From Azospirillum canadense (GTDB taxonomy: Bacteria > Pseudomonadota > Alphaproteobacteria > Azospirillales > Azospirillaceae): a stretch of DNA of 64,000 nt. Below, piece after piece: positions 1-9,409 of the stretch. Location of the stretch: contig NZ_JAOQNG010000003.1 of NCBI RefSeq assembly GCF_025961225.1, positions 62,001 through 126,000 of the forward strand, given 5' to 3'. The position numbers and the translations under genes were made by a program. Each line of letters begins with the position of its first letter. Within the stretch, counting starts at the first letter, position 1. Under the pieces are notes generated by a model, which worked only from the letters and a program-made list of their open reading frames with translations, ran no database searches and was not told where the DNA came from.

Positions 1-620
1 AAACCTGGTTCCAGCCCCCAGCGCTTGGCGTGCGCCAGCACAATGCGCTTGAGGTTGGTGCCATTCGCCTCGATCAGCTCGCAGGGCAGGAAGACCAGGC
101 CGGTCTCGGCCGTGCCGCCCAGCACCTTGAAGCGGGCGTACAGCAGGGCCGCCACCTTGGCCGGGAAGCTCTGCTGGCAGGCGCTGGGAGTGTAGGGCTC
201 CTCGACGTCGGCGATGCCGGCCTCGGTGGTGTTCGAGACGACGAAGCGCAGCGCCGGTGAGGTGGCGTGATCGAGCATGCGGCCCCAGTCGGGATAAGGG
301 TTCAGCGCGTCGGACACGCAGCTGACCACACGCCGGTCCTCGACCTCCTGCCCCTTTTCGAGGCCGCGCAGCAGGACGGTGTAGAGGCCGTCCTGCGCCT
401 TCAGCAGGCCGGCAATGCCCTGGGCCAGCGGCTGGGCCACCGCCACGCCGGCCTGCGTCAGGCCTTGGCCGTTGGCGACGTCCACCATCCAGTCGACGAA
501 GCCGCGCAGGAAGTTGCCGTCGCCCACCTGCAGGATGGTGACGGGAAGCACCGGCGCGCCGGCGGTGTGCGCGACGTCGAGCGAGCCGCCGGCGAGACGG
601 TCACGGGAGAGGAGAGACAT
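1..620 (-). CDS. uxaB: Tagaturonate reductase / altronate oxidoreductase (5' part only)
   Basis: The first 206 residues of a mannitol-dehydrogenase-family enzyme; the rest lies beyond the left edge. UxaB interconverts tagaturonate and altronate with NAD(H) in the cytoplasmic hexuronate pathway. The Rossmann-type opening (ILQVGDGNFLRGFVDWM, about residues 29-45) and the block FVVSNTTEAGI (about residues 125-135) are characteristic of the family. The ATG at 620 is preceded by AGGAG at good spacing. An eda remnant lies upstream on the same strand, fitting a former sugar-acid cluster. Mannonate and mannitol oxidoreductases are relatives, but the SNTTEAGI block favours UxaB. Confidence 0.85.
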   Translation of the reverse strand, partial: MSLLSRDRLAGGSLDVAHTAGAPVLPVTILQVGDGNFLRGFVDWMVDVANGQGLTQAGVAVAQPLAQGIAGLLKAQDGLYTVLLRGLEKGQEVEDRRVVSCVSDALNPYPDWGRMLDHATSPALRFVVSNTTEAGIADVEEPYTPSACQQSFPAKVAALLYARFKVLGGTAETGLVFLPCELIEANGTNLKRIVLAHAKRWGLEPG

Positions 621-761
621 GGGGAGCTCCTAAAGCCACACGGCGGTTCGAGCACGGCGTCCCTGGCGCGCAGCCGCTGTATTTTAATATATCAGTTCGA
701 TCCGCACTCTAGGCGCGAGTGGCCGGGGGGCGAAATGAGCTAGGTCAAGAACGGTCCCGCC

Positions 762-1165
762 TCAGGGATTGGGCGTGGCGAGGGCGGTGGCCCCGCGGGC
801 GAGGCGCTCGATGTCGGCCCAGCGGCGCTGCTTGACGGCGTCGGTCGGGGATAGCCCGGTGCCGCCGAGGGCGAAGACATTGGGCAGGGGCAGAATCTCG
901 CGGACATTCTCCGCCTTGATGCCGCCGGGTGGGGCAGAAGCGGATGTCCGGGAGGAGCGGGGCCATGCCCTTGAGCGCCGGGGCGCCGCCGTTGAGCATG
1001 GCGGGGAAGAACTTCAGCTCGCGGAATCCGTGCTCGTAGGCGATCGGCGCCTCGGTCACCGTGGCGGTGCCCGGCAGATAGGGCAGGCCGACGGCCTTGG
1101 CGGCCTCGCCCAGCCGGTCGGTCAGGCCGGGGCTGACGACGAAGCGGGCGCCGACGTCGCGTGGG
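762..1165 (-). pseudogene. eda: KDPG aldolase fragment, frameshifted
   Basis: Remnant of 2-dehydro-3-deoxyphosphogluconate aldolase, the Entner-Doudoroff/hexuronate enzyme that cleaves KDPG to pyruvate and glyceraldehyde 3-phosphate. The Schiff-base lysine segment FRELKFFPAMLNGG is present, as are FVVSPGLTDRL and the PDIRFCPT block. The frame is then lost near 925-935 and the C-terminal part (GGIKAENVREILPLPNVFALGG) continues in another frame to the stop at 762. The N-terminal third is missing: at about 1160 the sequence passes directly into an acetate kinase fragment. The orientation matches the downstream uxaB. Not functional as written. Confidence 0.8.
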
Positions 1166-1395
1166 TGCCGCCGTGCACCACCCGGTGGCCGGCCGCAACG
1201 ACCGTGGTGTCCTTCAGGGTGCCTTCCAGCCACCTCAGCCGGAAGCGCAGCAGCGAGCCGCGCTCGGCCCCCTCCAGCCCTGTGAGAGTGTGGTCGGCGA
1301 GGACGTGCTTGGCGGCGTCCTTGGCCTCGAACTTCGGCGCCGTGCCGATGCCGGAGATCTGGCCGTTGAGTACGTGGTCAAAAAGACCGGGCGGT
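1160..1395 (-). pseudogene. ackA: Acetate kinase internal fragment
   Basis: About 75 residues from the N-terminal region of acetate kinase: HVLNGQISGIGTAPKFEAKD, followed further on by the substrate-site motif GHRVVHGG. The true N-terminus (NAGSSS region) is missing, cut where the IS66-like element begins near 1395-1460. The C-terminus is replaced at about 1160 by eda sequence in another frame. Two metabolic genes that are not normally joined are therefore fused, most simply by a deletion. Confidence 0.75.
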
Positions 1396-1467
1396 TGGTA
1401 TCGGGTTGGGGGTGACGGGAAGCGTCGGCAGCTGTTCTGGCGAGCGTCCCCCAGCTGCTCTCCGGTC

Positions 1468-2634
1468 ATGCCGACACCGCTGCTCGACCTTGATGCCCTC
1501 TCCCTGGACGACCTGAAGCGCCTGGTGGCGGAGCTTCTGGTCCGGGTGTCGGCGCTGGAGGACGAGAACCGGGCGTTGCGCGAGGAGAACGCCCGGCTCA
1601 AGGGACTGCCCAAGCGCCCGAACCTGGCGCCGGGCGGCATGGACAAGGCCACGGATCCGGACAAGCGCTCCAAGGTCAAGGCGGCGCGCCGGCAGAAGCG
1701 CAAAGGCGGCAAGCGCACCCCGCCGGCAACCGAGGAGCGCACCCTCACGGTGGCGGTGCCGGTGGGCTCAAAGCGCAAGGGCTACGAAACCTACACCGTC
1801 CAGGATCTCGCACTGACGCCGCGCATCATCCGCTACCGCCGAGAACGCTGGCTCACCCCGGACGGCCGACCGATCGTCGCTCCCTTGCCCGAGGAGGTCA
1901 GCGGCCATTTCGGCCCCGGCGTGGTGCGCTTCGTGCTGATGCAGCACGTCCAGGGGCAGGTCACCACCGAACGCCTGCTCATCCAGCTGCTCGCGCTCGG
2001 GCTGCGCATCTCCAAGGGGCAAGTGATTGCCTTGCTGAACGCTGACAATGCGGCCTTCCATGCGGAGAAGGACGCCATCCTGGACGCCAGGCTGGCCACC
2101 GCGCTCTGGGTGACGGTGGACGACACCGGCGCCCGCCATGCCCGCGCCACCCAGACCACCACCCACATCGGCGATGAGCGTTTCGCCTGGTTCGCCACCC
2201 GGCCCTCCAAGAGCCGCTTGAATTTCCTGGAGCTGCTGCGCGCCGGGCGGCCCGACTACGTGATCAACGCCGCCGCCGAAGCTTACATGATCGACCACAA
2301 GGTGCCCGAGGCGGTGATCGCCACCCTGGTGGAGCATGAGCACCGCCGCTTTGCCGACCCGCCGACCTGGGAGGCGCATCTGGCAAGCGTGGACATCGGC
2401 GGCCAGCGGCGCGCCGTCACCGAAGCCGCCGTGATCGGGGCGATCACCGAGCGCGGGCTGCTGAGCGACACCGTGATCGTCTCCGACGATGCCGGGCAGT
2501 TCGACGTCTTCACGCACGCGCTCTGTTGGGTTCACGCCGAGCGCCATCTCCGCCGCCTGATCTGCGTCACCGACGAGCAGCACCGGCTGGTCGCCGTGCA
2601 GCACCATCTGGTGTGGTGGGGCTTTGGCGCATAA
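1468..2634 (+). pseudogene. IS66-like transposase, 3' end removed by IS5-family insertion
   Basis: The N-terminal coiled coil (repeated L-x-x-E-N-R-x-L-R-E-E-N pattern, residues about 10-50) and basic linker resemble IS66-type transposases. A DDE-like core follows (WVTVDDTGARH; CWVHAERHLRRL near the end). The start is the ATG at 1468. An open frame continues upstream but only runs antisense across ackA/eda. The last residues before the TAA at 2632 are read from the end of the IS5-family element beginning near 2618, so the catalytic C-terminus is lost. Family assignment is by overall pattern only. Confidence 0.7.
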
Positions 2635-3725
2635 ATCGGGAAACGGCGGCTGAACGGGCGATGGACGGGTATAGAGGTATGCCCCGTTGCCGAGAGCGCG
2701 CATGCCCTACAAGCACAACGAGCCACGTCGTCATCACATCCCGAAGGCCAAGTACAAGGTCGCGAATTGGCCGGCGTATGATCGGGCTCTGCAGCAGCGC
2801 GGCAGCTTGACCGTCTGGATCACGCCGGAGGCGCTGGAGGCGTGGACGCCAGCCAAGACAGGCAAACGCGGCCGACCGCCGGCCTACGCGGACCTCGCCG
2901 TCGAAACCGCTGTCATGTTGCGCTTGGCCATGGGCCGGCCGTGGCGCCAGACCGAGGGGCTACTGCGCTCCATCATGCAACTGCTTGGTCTCGACCTGCC
3001 GGTTCCAGACCACACAACCCTGGCCCGGCGCAGTGCGCGCCTGGCGCTGACGACGGCGTTGAAGGTACCAAATGGAGCGGTGAGCGTGATCATCGACTCC
3101 TCGGGCCTGAAGGTCTTTGGGGCGGGCGAATGGCAGCACGAGAAACATGGTGGGAAACCGCACCGTACCTGGCGGCGGCTGCACATCGCCGTGGATCCGG
3201 ATCACGGCGACATTCTCGCGGCGGAGCTGACCACCACGGACGAGGGTGATGCCTCGCAGGTCGGCCCCTTGCTCGATCAGATTGCCGCCCCGATCAGGGC
3301 GGTTCTGGCTGACGGCGCGTACGATGGCGATCCCGTATATCGGACCGTCGCTGAACGCCAACCCGACGCCAGGGTGATCATCCCGCCGCGCTCCACGGCC
3401 GTCCCGAGTGGCACGGCCGAGGTGGCTCCAACTCAGCGCGACCATCACATCCGGATGATTGCCGAGAAGGGCCGCCTGGGGTGGCAGCGTGCCGTCGGCT
3501 ACGGCAAGCGCTCGCTCGTGGAAACCGCGTTCTACCGGTACAAAGTGTTGATCGGCCGCAGCCTGCGGGCTCGGAGTCTGTCCGCCCAGAAGGTGGAAGC
3601 TCGCATCGCCTGCGCCGTGATCAACCGAATGACCAGCCTCGGTCGGCCGATCTTCCAAAAGGTGTCCTGAACACCGCAACACCGGGGGACAATCTGGCCG
3701 CACCCCGATTTGTGCAACAAGGCCC
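2618..3725 (+). mobile_element. IS5-family insertion sequence between IS66-like remnant and nosR
   Basis: About 1.1 kb with imperfect terminal inverted repeats: the left end begins GGGCTTTGGCGCATAAATC (2618) and the right end, read inward, begins GGGCCTTGTTGCACAAATC (ending at 3725). It carries one full transposase. The left flank is IS66-like transposase and the right flank is nosR, with no evident target duplication. Insertion was therefore followed or accompanied by deletion, or this is a recombinant junction. Confidence 0.8.
2702..3670 (+). CDS. IS5-family transposase
   Basis: 322-residue DDE transposase, apparently full length, for the element at 2618-3725. Seen: a basic N-terminus with the GRPPAYADLAVETA block (helix-turn-helix region), first catalytic Asp in VIIDSSGLKVFG, second in LADGAYDGDPV, and a C-terminal RSLVETAFYRYK block carrying the catalytic Glu. 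Start chosen at the ATG at 2702, after a purine-rich GAGAG; an ATG 15 bases upstream is also possible. Its promoter may now be the nearest one upstream of the nos genes (inference). Confidence 0.9.
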   Translation: MPYKHNEPRRHHIPKAKYKVANWPAYDRALQQRGSLTVWITPEALEAWTPAKTGKRGRPPAYADLAVETAVMLRLAMGRPWRQTEGLLRSIMQLLGLDLPVPDHTTLARRSARLALTTALKVPNGAVSVIIDSSGLKVFGAGEWQHEKHGGKPHRTWRRLHIAVDPDHGDILAAELTTTDEGDASQVGPLLDQIAAPIRAVLADGAYDGDPVYRTVAERQPDARVIIPPRSTAVPSGTAEVAPTQRDHHIRMIAEKGRLGWQRAVGYGKRSLVETAFYRYKVLIGRSLRARSLSAQKVEARIACAVINRMTSLGRPIFQKVS

Positions 3726-4399
3726 GTTCGGCGCGCTGCAGGAGTTCGTCAACATGGCGGCGCGCGCTCCGCGTGCCGCAGCTGCGGCTGCCCTGGGGGC
3801 TGCACGAGCGGCTGTGGCCGATCAAGTACATCGTCTTCCTCGGGCTGTTCGCTGTCTCGCTGCACTCGCTGGCGCAGGCCGAGGTGCTGGCCGAGGAGGA
3901 GCCGTTCAAGACGGCCATCATCCTCAAGTTCGCCCGCGACTGGCCGTTCGTGCTGTACGTCGGCGCGTTGCTCGCCGCCAACCTGTTCATCGAGCGCTTC
4001 TACTGCCGCTACCTGTGCCCGCTCGGGGCGGCGCTGGCCATTCCGGCCCGCCTGCGCATGTTCGAGTGGCTGAAGCGGCACAAGGAGTGCGGCTCGCCGT
4101 GTCAGCGCTGCGGCGTCGAGTGCCCGGTCCAAAGCATCCATCCGGAAGGCAACATCAATCCCAACGAGTGCATCTCCTGCATGCACTGCCAGACCCTGTA
4201 CTGGGACGACCACCGCTGCCCGCACATGATCCAGCGCCGGCTCAAACGCGAGCGCGCCCAGGCCATGAAGCCGGCTCTGCCCAAGCACGTCACCGACCCG
4301 CCTCTGAGCCAGAGTGACGATCCGAACAACCCGCTGGTCGCTGGCGGCATCGTTGCCGCCCCGCCGGTGCGGCCCCCCAAAGACCAAGGAGGATCCTGA
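3726..4399 (+). pseudogene. nosR: NosR C-terminal remnant, truncated by IS5 element and frameshifted
   Basis: Only the membrane/polyferredoxin C-terminal part of NosR remains (about 220 of the roughly 700 residues usual for the family). NosR is a membrane FMN/Fe-S protein needed for nosZ expression and electron supply to NosZ. The remnant starts within FGALQEFVN right after the IS. Two bases appear missing in a GC run near 3758-3764, so this block is in a different frame from RALRVPQLRLPWGLHERLW. Further on, transmembrane segments, YCRYLCPLGA and two ferredoxin-type Cys clusters (CGSPCQRCGVECP; CISCMHCQTLYW) are intact. nosZ starts 3 bases after its stop. Confidence 0.9.
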
Positions 4400-4401
4400 T
4401 T

Positions 4402-6381
4402 ATGTCGAAGGACGACACCTCGAAGGACGCGTCCACGCAGACGGGTGGCACGACCGGCGACGTCTCGCGCCGCGACCTGCTCGGCGGAACGGCCAAGCTC
4501 GCCACGCTTGCGGGGCTGGCCGGAGCCGGCGTCGCCGGGGGTGGGCTGGCGCTGCGCCCCGGCGCGCCCGAGGCGCAGGCCGCGACGACGGCGTCCGGTG
4601 GCACGCGCGGGGCCCAGAGCGCGGCGATCGAGCCCGGCCAGCTCGACGAGTACTACGTGCTGTTCTCCAGCGGCCAGTCCGGCGAGCTGCGCCTGTACGG
4701 GCTGCCCTCCATGCGCGAGCTCATGCGCGTCCCCGTCTTCAACCGCGACAGCGCCACTGGCTGGGGGCAGACCAACGAGAGCCTGCAGGTGCTGACCCAG
4801 GATCTGCTGCCGGAGACCCGGGAGTTTCTGAAGAGCCGCGGCGGCACCTACCAGAACGGCGATCTGCACCACCCGCACATGACCTTCACCGATGGTACCT
4901 ACGACGGCCGCTACATCATCGCCAACGATAAGGCCAACACGCGCATCTGCCGCATCCGCGCCGACGTCATGAAGTGCGACAAGATCATCGAGGTGCCGAA
5001 CGCCCACGACATCCACGGCCTGCGCCTGCAGAAGTACCCGAAGACCGGCTACATCTTCGCCAACGGCGAGCACGAAGCACCGATCCCCAACGACGGCAAG
5101 GTTCTCGATGATCCGTCGAAGTACCTGGCGATCTTCACCGCCGTTGACGTCGACAGCATGAAGGTGGCTTGGCAGGTCATCGTTGACGGCAACCTCGACA
5201 ACGTCGACGCCGACTACCAGGGCAAGTATTGCTTCTCGACCTGCTACAACTCCGAAATGGGCATGAACACCGGGGAGATGACGGCCAAGGAGCAGGACTG
5301 GGTCGTCGTCTTCAACATCAAGCGCATCGAGGATGCGGTGAAGGCCGGGCAGGCGCAGATGATGAACGGCGTCCCGGTGGTCAACGGCCGGCACGGCTCG
5401 CCGCTCACCCGCTACATCCCGATCTCCAACAGCCCACACGGCATCAACACCGCTCCCGACCAGCGCCACGTCGTGATCAACGGCAAGCTGTCGCCGACGG
5501 TGTCGGTGATGGACGTGACCAAGCTCGACGACCTGTTCGACGACAAAATCCAGCCGCGCGACGTCATCGTCGCCGAACCGCAGCTCGGCCTCGGGCCGCT
5601 GCACACCGCCTACGACGGCCGCGGCAACGCCTACGCCACGCTGTTCATCGACAGCCAGGTCTGCAAGTGGAACATCGACAAGGCGATCCGCGCCTACAAG
5701 GGCGAGAAGGTCGACCCGATCATCCAGAAGCTCGACGTCCATTACCAGCCGGGCCACAACCACACCTCCATGGGCCAGACCAAGGAGGCCGACGGCAAGT
5801 GGCTCATCTCGCTCAACAAGTTCTCCAAGGACCGCTTCCTCAACTCCGGCCCGCTGAAGCCCGAGAACGACCAGCTGATCGACATCTCCGGCGATGAGAT
5901 GAAGCTGGTGCACGACAGCCCGTCCTTCGCCGAGCCGCACGACGCGACGATCATCCACCGCTCCAAGATCAGCCCAAAGCACGTCTGGGACCGCAACGAC
6001 CCGATGTGGGAGCAGGCCCGGCAATGGGCCAAGGAGGACGGCGTCACGCTGGAGGATGCCTCCGGCGTCTACCGCAAGGGCGACAAGGTGCGCGTCTACA
6101 TGACCACCGTAGCGCCAAGCTTCAGCCTGGAGAAATTCACCGTGAAGCAGGGCGAGGAGGTGACGATCATCATCACCAACCTCGACGATGTCGAGGACCT
6201 GAGCCACGGCTTCTGCATCTCGAACTACGGGATCAGCTTCGGCATCGACGCTCAGGCGACGCAGTCGGTGACCTTCGTCGCCGACCGGCCGGGCGTGCAC
6301 TGGTTCTACTGCACGTGGTTTTGCCATGCCCTGCACATGGAGATGCGCGGGCGCATGCTCGTCGAGCCGCGCTCGGCCTAA
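4402..6381 (+). CDS. nosZ: Nitrous oxide reductase (clade I, Tat-exported)
   Basis: Periplasmic multicopper enzyme reducing N2O to N2. 659 residues, full length. A Tat signal (SRRDLLGG, residues about 22-29, then a hydrophobic Ala/Gly stretch) marks it as clade I. The seven-bladed propeller shows CuZ histidines in DLHHPHM, AHDIHG, SPHGI, GHNHTSMG and EPHDA. The C-terminal cupredoxin carries CuA ligands: a His in DLSHGF, then Cys637, Trp639, Cys641, His645 and Met648. A strong AAGGAGG precedes the ATG. It heads the surviving operon nosZDFYLX. All ligands look intact, so the protein should be functional if expressed and matured. Confidence 0.98.
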   Translation: MSKDDTSKDASTQTGGTTGDVSRRDLLGGTAKLATLAGLAGAGVAGGGLALRPGAPEAQAATTASGGTRGAQSAAIEPGQLDEYYVLFSSGQSGELRLYGLPSMRELMRVPVFNRDSATGWGQTNESLQVLTQDLLPETREFLKSRGGTYQNGDLHHPHMTFTDGTYDGRYIIANDKANTRICRIRADVMKCDKIIEVPNAHDIHGLRLQKYPKTGYIFANGEHEAPIPNDGKVLDDPSKYLAIFTAVDVDSMKVAWQVIVDGNLDNVDADYQGKYCFSTCYNSEMGMNTGEMTAKEQDWVVVFNIKRIEDAVKAGQAQMMNGVPVVNGRHGSPLTRYIPISNSPHGINTAPDQRHVVINGKLSPTVSVMDVTKLDDLFDDKIQPRDVIVAEPQLGLGPLHTAYDGRGNAYATLFIDSQVCKWNIDKAIRAYKGEKVDPIIQKLDVHYQPGHNHTSMGQTKEADGKWLISLNKFSKDRFLNSGPLKPENDQLIDISGDEMKLVHDSPSFAEPHDATIIHRSKISPKHVWDRNDPMWEQARQWAKEDGVTLEDASGVYRKGDKVRVYMTTVAPSFSLEKFTVKQGEEVTIIITNLDDVEDLSHGFCISNYGISFGIDAQATQSVTFVADRPGVHWFYCTWFCHALHMEMRGRMLVEPRSA

Positions 6382-6385
6382 GCCG

Positions 6386-7663
6386 ATGGCAAGGTTGGCC
6401 CTTGCTGTGATCCTAGCGCTCGCCGCCATCCCTCTCGGGGCGGTGGCGGGCACCGTCGACGTCGTGCCCGGCGGAGGGCTGGCCCAGGCCATCGCCGCGG
6501 CGTCCGACGGCGACGTGCTGCGCCTGGAGCCAGGCGTCCACGCCGGCCCGGTGATTGTCGACAAGGCGGTGACCCTCGAAGGACTGCCAGGGGCGGTGGT
6601 CGATGGGCGAGGGCAGGGGAGCACCATCAAGGTGACCGCTCCGGGCGTCACCATTCGCGCACTGGAGGTCCGCAACTCCGGGCTCAACCTCGAAGCCCAG
6701 GATTCCGGCGTCTTCCTCGACAGGAAGGCCGCCGGAACGACGGTCGAGCATAACCGCCTCGAGGACAACCTGATCGGCGTCTACGTCTGGGGCGCCGCGC
6801 AGTCGGTCGTCCGCCGCAACACCATCGTCGGGCGCAAGGACATCCGCGTCAACCAACGCGGCAACGGTGTGCAGGTGTGGAACGCGCCCGGCGCCAAGAT
6901 CATCGACAACGACATCAGCTTCGGGCGCGACGGCATCTTCACCACCTCGAGCAAGCGCAACGTCTTTTCCGGCAACCGCTTCACCAACGTCCGCTTCGCC
7001 GTTCACTACATGTACACCAACGACAGTGAGGTCAGCCGCAACGCCTCCTACGGCAACGACGTCGGCTACGCGCTGATGTACTCGTCGCGCCTGCTGGTGC
7101 GCGACAACCTCTCTGAAGGCGACCGCAACCACGGCTTGATGTTCAACTTCGCCAACGAGTCGGTGGTGGAGGGCAATGTCATCCGCAAAGGCGGCGAAAA
7201 GTGCGTCTTCATCTACAACGCCAACAACAACCGCATCGCCGACAACCGGTTCGAGGGCTGCGACATCGGCGTGCATTTCACCGCCGGCTCGGAGCGCAAC
7301 CGCATCACCGGCAACGCCTTCATCGGCAACCGCACGCAGGTGAAATATGTCGGAACCCGCGACCTTGAGTGGTCTGAGCGCGGACGCGGCAATTACTGGA
7401 GCGACAACCCGGCCTTCGACCTGAACGGCGACGGCATCGCCGACACCGCCTACCGGCCCAACGACGTGGTCGACCGCGTCGTCTGGTCGGTGCCGCTGGC
7501 CAAGCTGCTGCTCAACAGCCCGGCGGTCCAGGTGGTGCGCTGGGCGCAGTCGCAGTTCCCGGCCATCACCCCCGGCGGGGTGGTGGACTCCGCCCCGTTG
7601 ATGCGCCCGCCTGAGCGCAAGCCGGGCTGGCGTCAGGAGGACCTCGCCCGTGAAGGAAGCTGA
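6386..7663 (+). CDS. nosD: NosD, periplasmic copper-processing beta-helix protein
   Basis: 425 residues. The signal peptide (MARLALAVILALAAIPLGAVAG) is followed by a right-handed parallel beta-helix with repeating units such as NRLEDNLIGVYVWG, NDISFGRDGIFTTS and NRFEGCDIGVHFTAGS. NosD works with the NosFY ABC transporter in CuZ assembly. Start chosen at the ATG at 6386, four bases after the nosZ stop, because it gives a proper signal sequence; an upstream in-frame ATG lies inside nosZ. The end overlaps nosF by 14 bases, so the two are probably translationally coupled. Confidence 0.95.
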   Translation: MARLALAVILALAAIPLGAVAGTVDVVPGGGLAQAIAAASDGDVLRLEPGVHAGPVIVDKAVTLEGLPGAVVDGRGQGSTIKVTAPGVTIRALEVRNSGLNLEAQDSGVFLDRKAAGTTVEHNRLEDNLIGVYVWGAAQSVVRRNTIVGRKDIRVNQRGNGVQVWNAPGAKIIDNDISFGRDGIFTTSSKRNVFSGNRFTNVRFAVHYMYTNDSEVSRNASYGNDVGYALMYSSRLLVRDNLSEGDRNHGLMFNFANESVVEGNVIRKGGEKCVFIYNANNNRIADNRFEGCDIGVHFTAGSERNRITGNAFIGNRTQVKYVGTRDLEWSERGRGNYWSDNPAFDLNGDGIADTAYRPNDVVDRVVWSVPLAKLLLNSPAVQVVRWAQSQFPAITPGGVVDSAPLMRPPERKPGWRQEDLAREGS

Positions 7664-8579
7664 CGCGGTCATTCTCGACGGTCTCACAAAGCGCTACGGC
7701 GACCGCACCGTGGTGCATGGGGTGACCTTGGCGCTGGCCGCCGGTGAGCGGCTGGCCCTGCTCGGCCACAACGGCGCGGGCAAGACGACGCTCATGAAGA
7801 TGATGCTGGGTCTCGTGCGCCCGGACGGCGGAGAGGTGCGCGTGCTCGGCCGCGACCCGGCCGAAGCGGCGGCCGACGTCCGCCGCTCGGTCGGCTTCTT
7901 GCCCGAGAGCGTCGCCTTCTACGAGGCGATGACCGGGTGGGAGACGCTGCGCTTCTACGCGCGCGTGAAGCGCCGCCCGGCCGAGGAGTGCCGCGCCCTG
8001 CTGGCCCGCGTCGGGTTGGCGGACGCGGCCGGGCGGCGCGTCGGCACCTATTCCAAGGGCATGCGCCAGCGCCTCGGGCTGGCCCAGGCGCTGCTCGGCG
8101 CGCCACGGCTGCTGCTGCTCGACGAGCCGACCACCGGCCTCGACCCGGAGCTGCGGCAGAGCTTTTACGGCATCATCGCCGAGCTGAAGGCGCAGGGCAC
8201 GGCGGTGCTGCTGTCCTCCCATCTGCTGACCGAGCTGGAGGAGCGGACCGACCACATCGCCATCATGAACCAGGGCCACCTGGTCGGGCTCGGCACGCTG
8301 GGCGACCTGCGCGAGCAGGCCGGCCTTCCGGTGCGCTTCCGCTTGCGGGTGGTCAACGGCGACGCCGCGACCGTGGCGGACCATTTCGGCGCGCTCGTCT
8401 TCGAACGGGTGCCGGGCGAGGTGGGGCCGGCCTGCCCGGCGCGCGACAAGATGGACGTGCTGCGCGCCATCGCCGGCTTGGGCGATCGGGTCGCGGACGT
8501 GGAGGTGGTTCCGCCCAGCCTCGACGACGTCTACGCCAGCTTCACCGGGCGGCCGCTGAGCGAAGGAGCCCCGGCATGA
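7650..8579 (+). CDS. nosF: NosF, ABC transporter ATPase for NosZ maturation
   Basis: 309-residue cytoplasmic ATPase that pairs with NosY and drives sulfur/copper delivery for CuZ biogenesis. Walker A GHNGAGKTT (about residues 37-45), ABC signature YSKGMRQRLGLAQAL and Walker B LLLLDEPTTGLD are all present, followed by the typical C-terminal extension of NosF. The start is the GTG at 7650 inside the nosD end, after AGGAGG. Its stop overlaps the nosY start (ATGA). Confidence 0.95.
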   Translation: MKEADAVILDGLTKRYGDRTVVHGVTLALAAGERLALLGHNGAGKTTLMKMMLGLVRPDGGEVRVLGRDPAEAAADVRRSVGFLPESVAFYEAMTGWETLRFYARVKRRPAEECRALLARVGLADAAGRRVGTYSKGMRQRLGLAQALLGAPRLLLLDEPTTGLDPELRQSFYGIIAELKAQGTAVLLSSHLLTELEERTDHIAIMNQGHLVGLGTLGDLREQAGLPVRFRLRVVNGDAATVADHFGALVFERVPGEVGPACPARDKMDVLRAIAGLGDRVADVEVVPPSLDDVYASFTGRPLSEGAPA

Positions 8580-9409
8580 CCACCGTTCTCGCCATCGCCT
8601 GGAAGGAGGTGCGGGACGGGCTGCGCAACCGCTGGGTCCTGGCCACCACGCTGCTGATGGCGGCGTTGGCCCTGGGCCTCGCCTTTCTCGGCGCCGCGCC
8701 GACCGGCAGCAACGTCGCCGCCTCGCGGCTTGCCGTCACCGTGGTCAGCCTGGCCAGCCTGACGATCTTCCTGGTGCCGCTGATCGCGCTGCTGCTGGCC
8801 TACGACGCGCTGGTCGGCGAGATCGAGCGCGGCACCATGCTGCTGCTGCTGGCCTACCCGGTGGCGCGCTGGGAGATCGTTGCCGGCAAGTTCCTCGGCC
8901 ACGCGGCGCTGATTGCCATCGCCACCGGGGTCGGCTACGGCGTGGCCGCCGCCGCCGTCGCCTACGCCGCGCCGGGCACCGGCGCGGAGGATTGGCAGGC
9001 CATGGGGGCGCTGATCGCCTCGTCCATTCTGCTCGGCGCGGTGTTCCTGTCCATCGGCTACCTGCTGAGCGGGCTGGTGCGCGAGCGGGCGACCGCGGCC
9101 GGGCTGGCCATCGCGGTCTGGCTGGTCTTCGTGTTGCTGTACGACCTCGGCCTGCTCGGCTATCTCGCGGCGACCGAGGGCAAGGGGGTGTCGGCGGAGA
9201 CGTTCGGTTGGCTGTTGCTGCTCAATCCGGCCGACGCGTTCCGGCTGTTTAACCTGACCGGCCTCGAGGGGGTGCGGCAGTTCTCCGGCATGGCCGGGGC
9301 GAGCGGACAGGCGCCGGTCAGCCCGTTCGCCCTGATGGCCGCGCTCCTGGCCTGGGTGCTGGTGCCGCTGCTCCTCGCCCAGGCCGTCTTCCACAGGAGG
9401 CAGTTGTGA
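8576..9409 (+). CDS. nosY: NosY, ABC transporter permease for NosZ maturation
   Basis: 277-residue integral membrane protein with about six hydrophobic helices (for example residues about 17-38, 55-80, 105-130, 140-165, 175-205 and 250-272). It opens with the family-typical ALAWKEVRDGLRNRW-like block and has YDALVGEIERGTMLLLLAYP. With NosF it forms the transporter that interacts with NosD. Stop/start overlaps on both sides (ATGA with nosF, GTGA with nosL) indicate one transcript and coupled translation. Confidence 0.95.
   Translation: MTTVLAIAWKEVRDGLRNRWVLATTLLMAALALGLAFLGAAPTGSNVAASRLAVTVVSLASLTIFLVPLIALLLAYDALVGEIERGTMLLLLAYPVARWEIVAGKFLGHAALIAIATGVGYGVAAAAVAYAAPGTGAEDWQAMGALIASSILLGAVFLSIGYLLSGLVRERATAAGLAIAVWLVFVLLYDLGLLGYLAATEGKGVSAETFGWLLLLNPADAFRLFNLTGLEGVRQFSGMAGASGQAPVSPFALMAALLAWVLVPLLLAQAVFHRRQL

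Noticed and set aside
769..1467. Extension of the IS66-like transposase frame upstream to 769
   Set aside because: This part runs antisense to ackA and eda coding sequence and has no transposase-like content; the natural start is 1468.
4102..6768. 888-codon minus-strand frame antisense to nosZ
   Set aside because: nosZ has all copper ligands and a strong ribosome site; the antisense frame has no recognisable domain.
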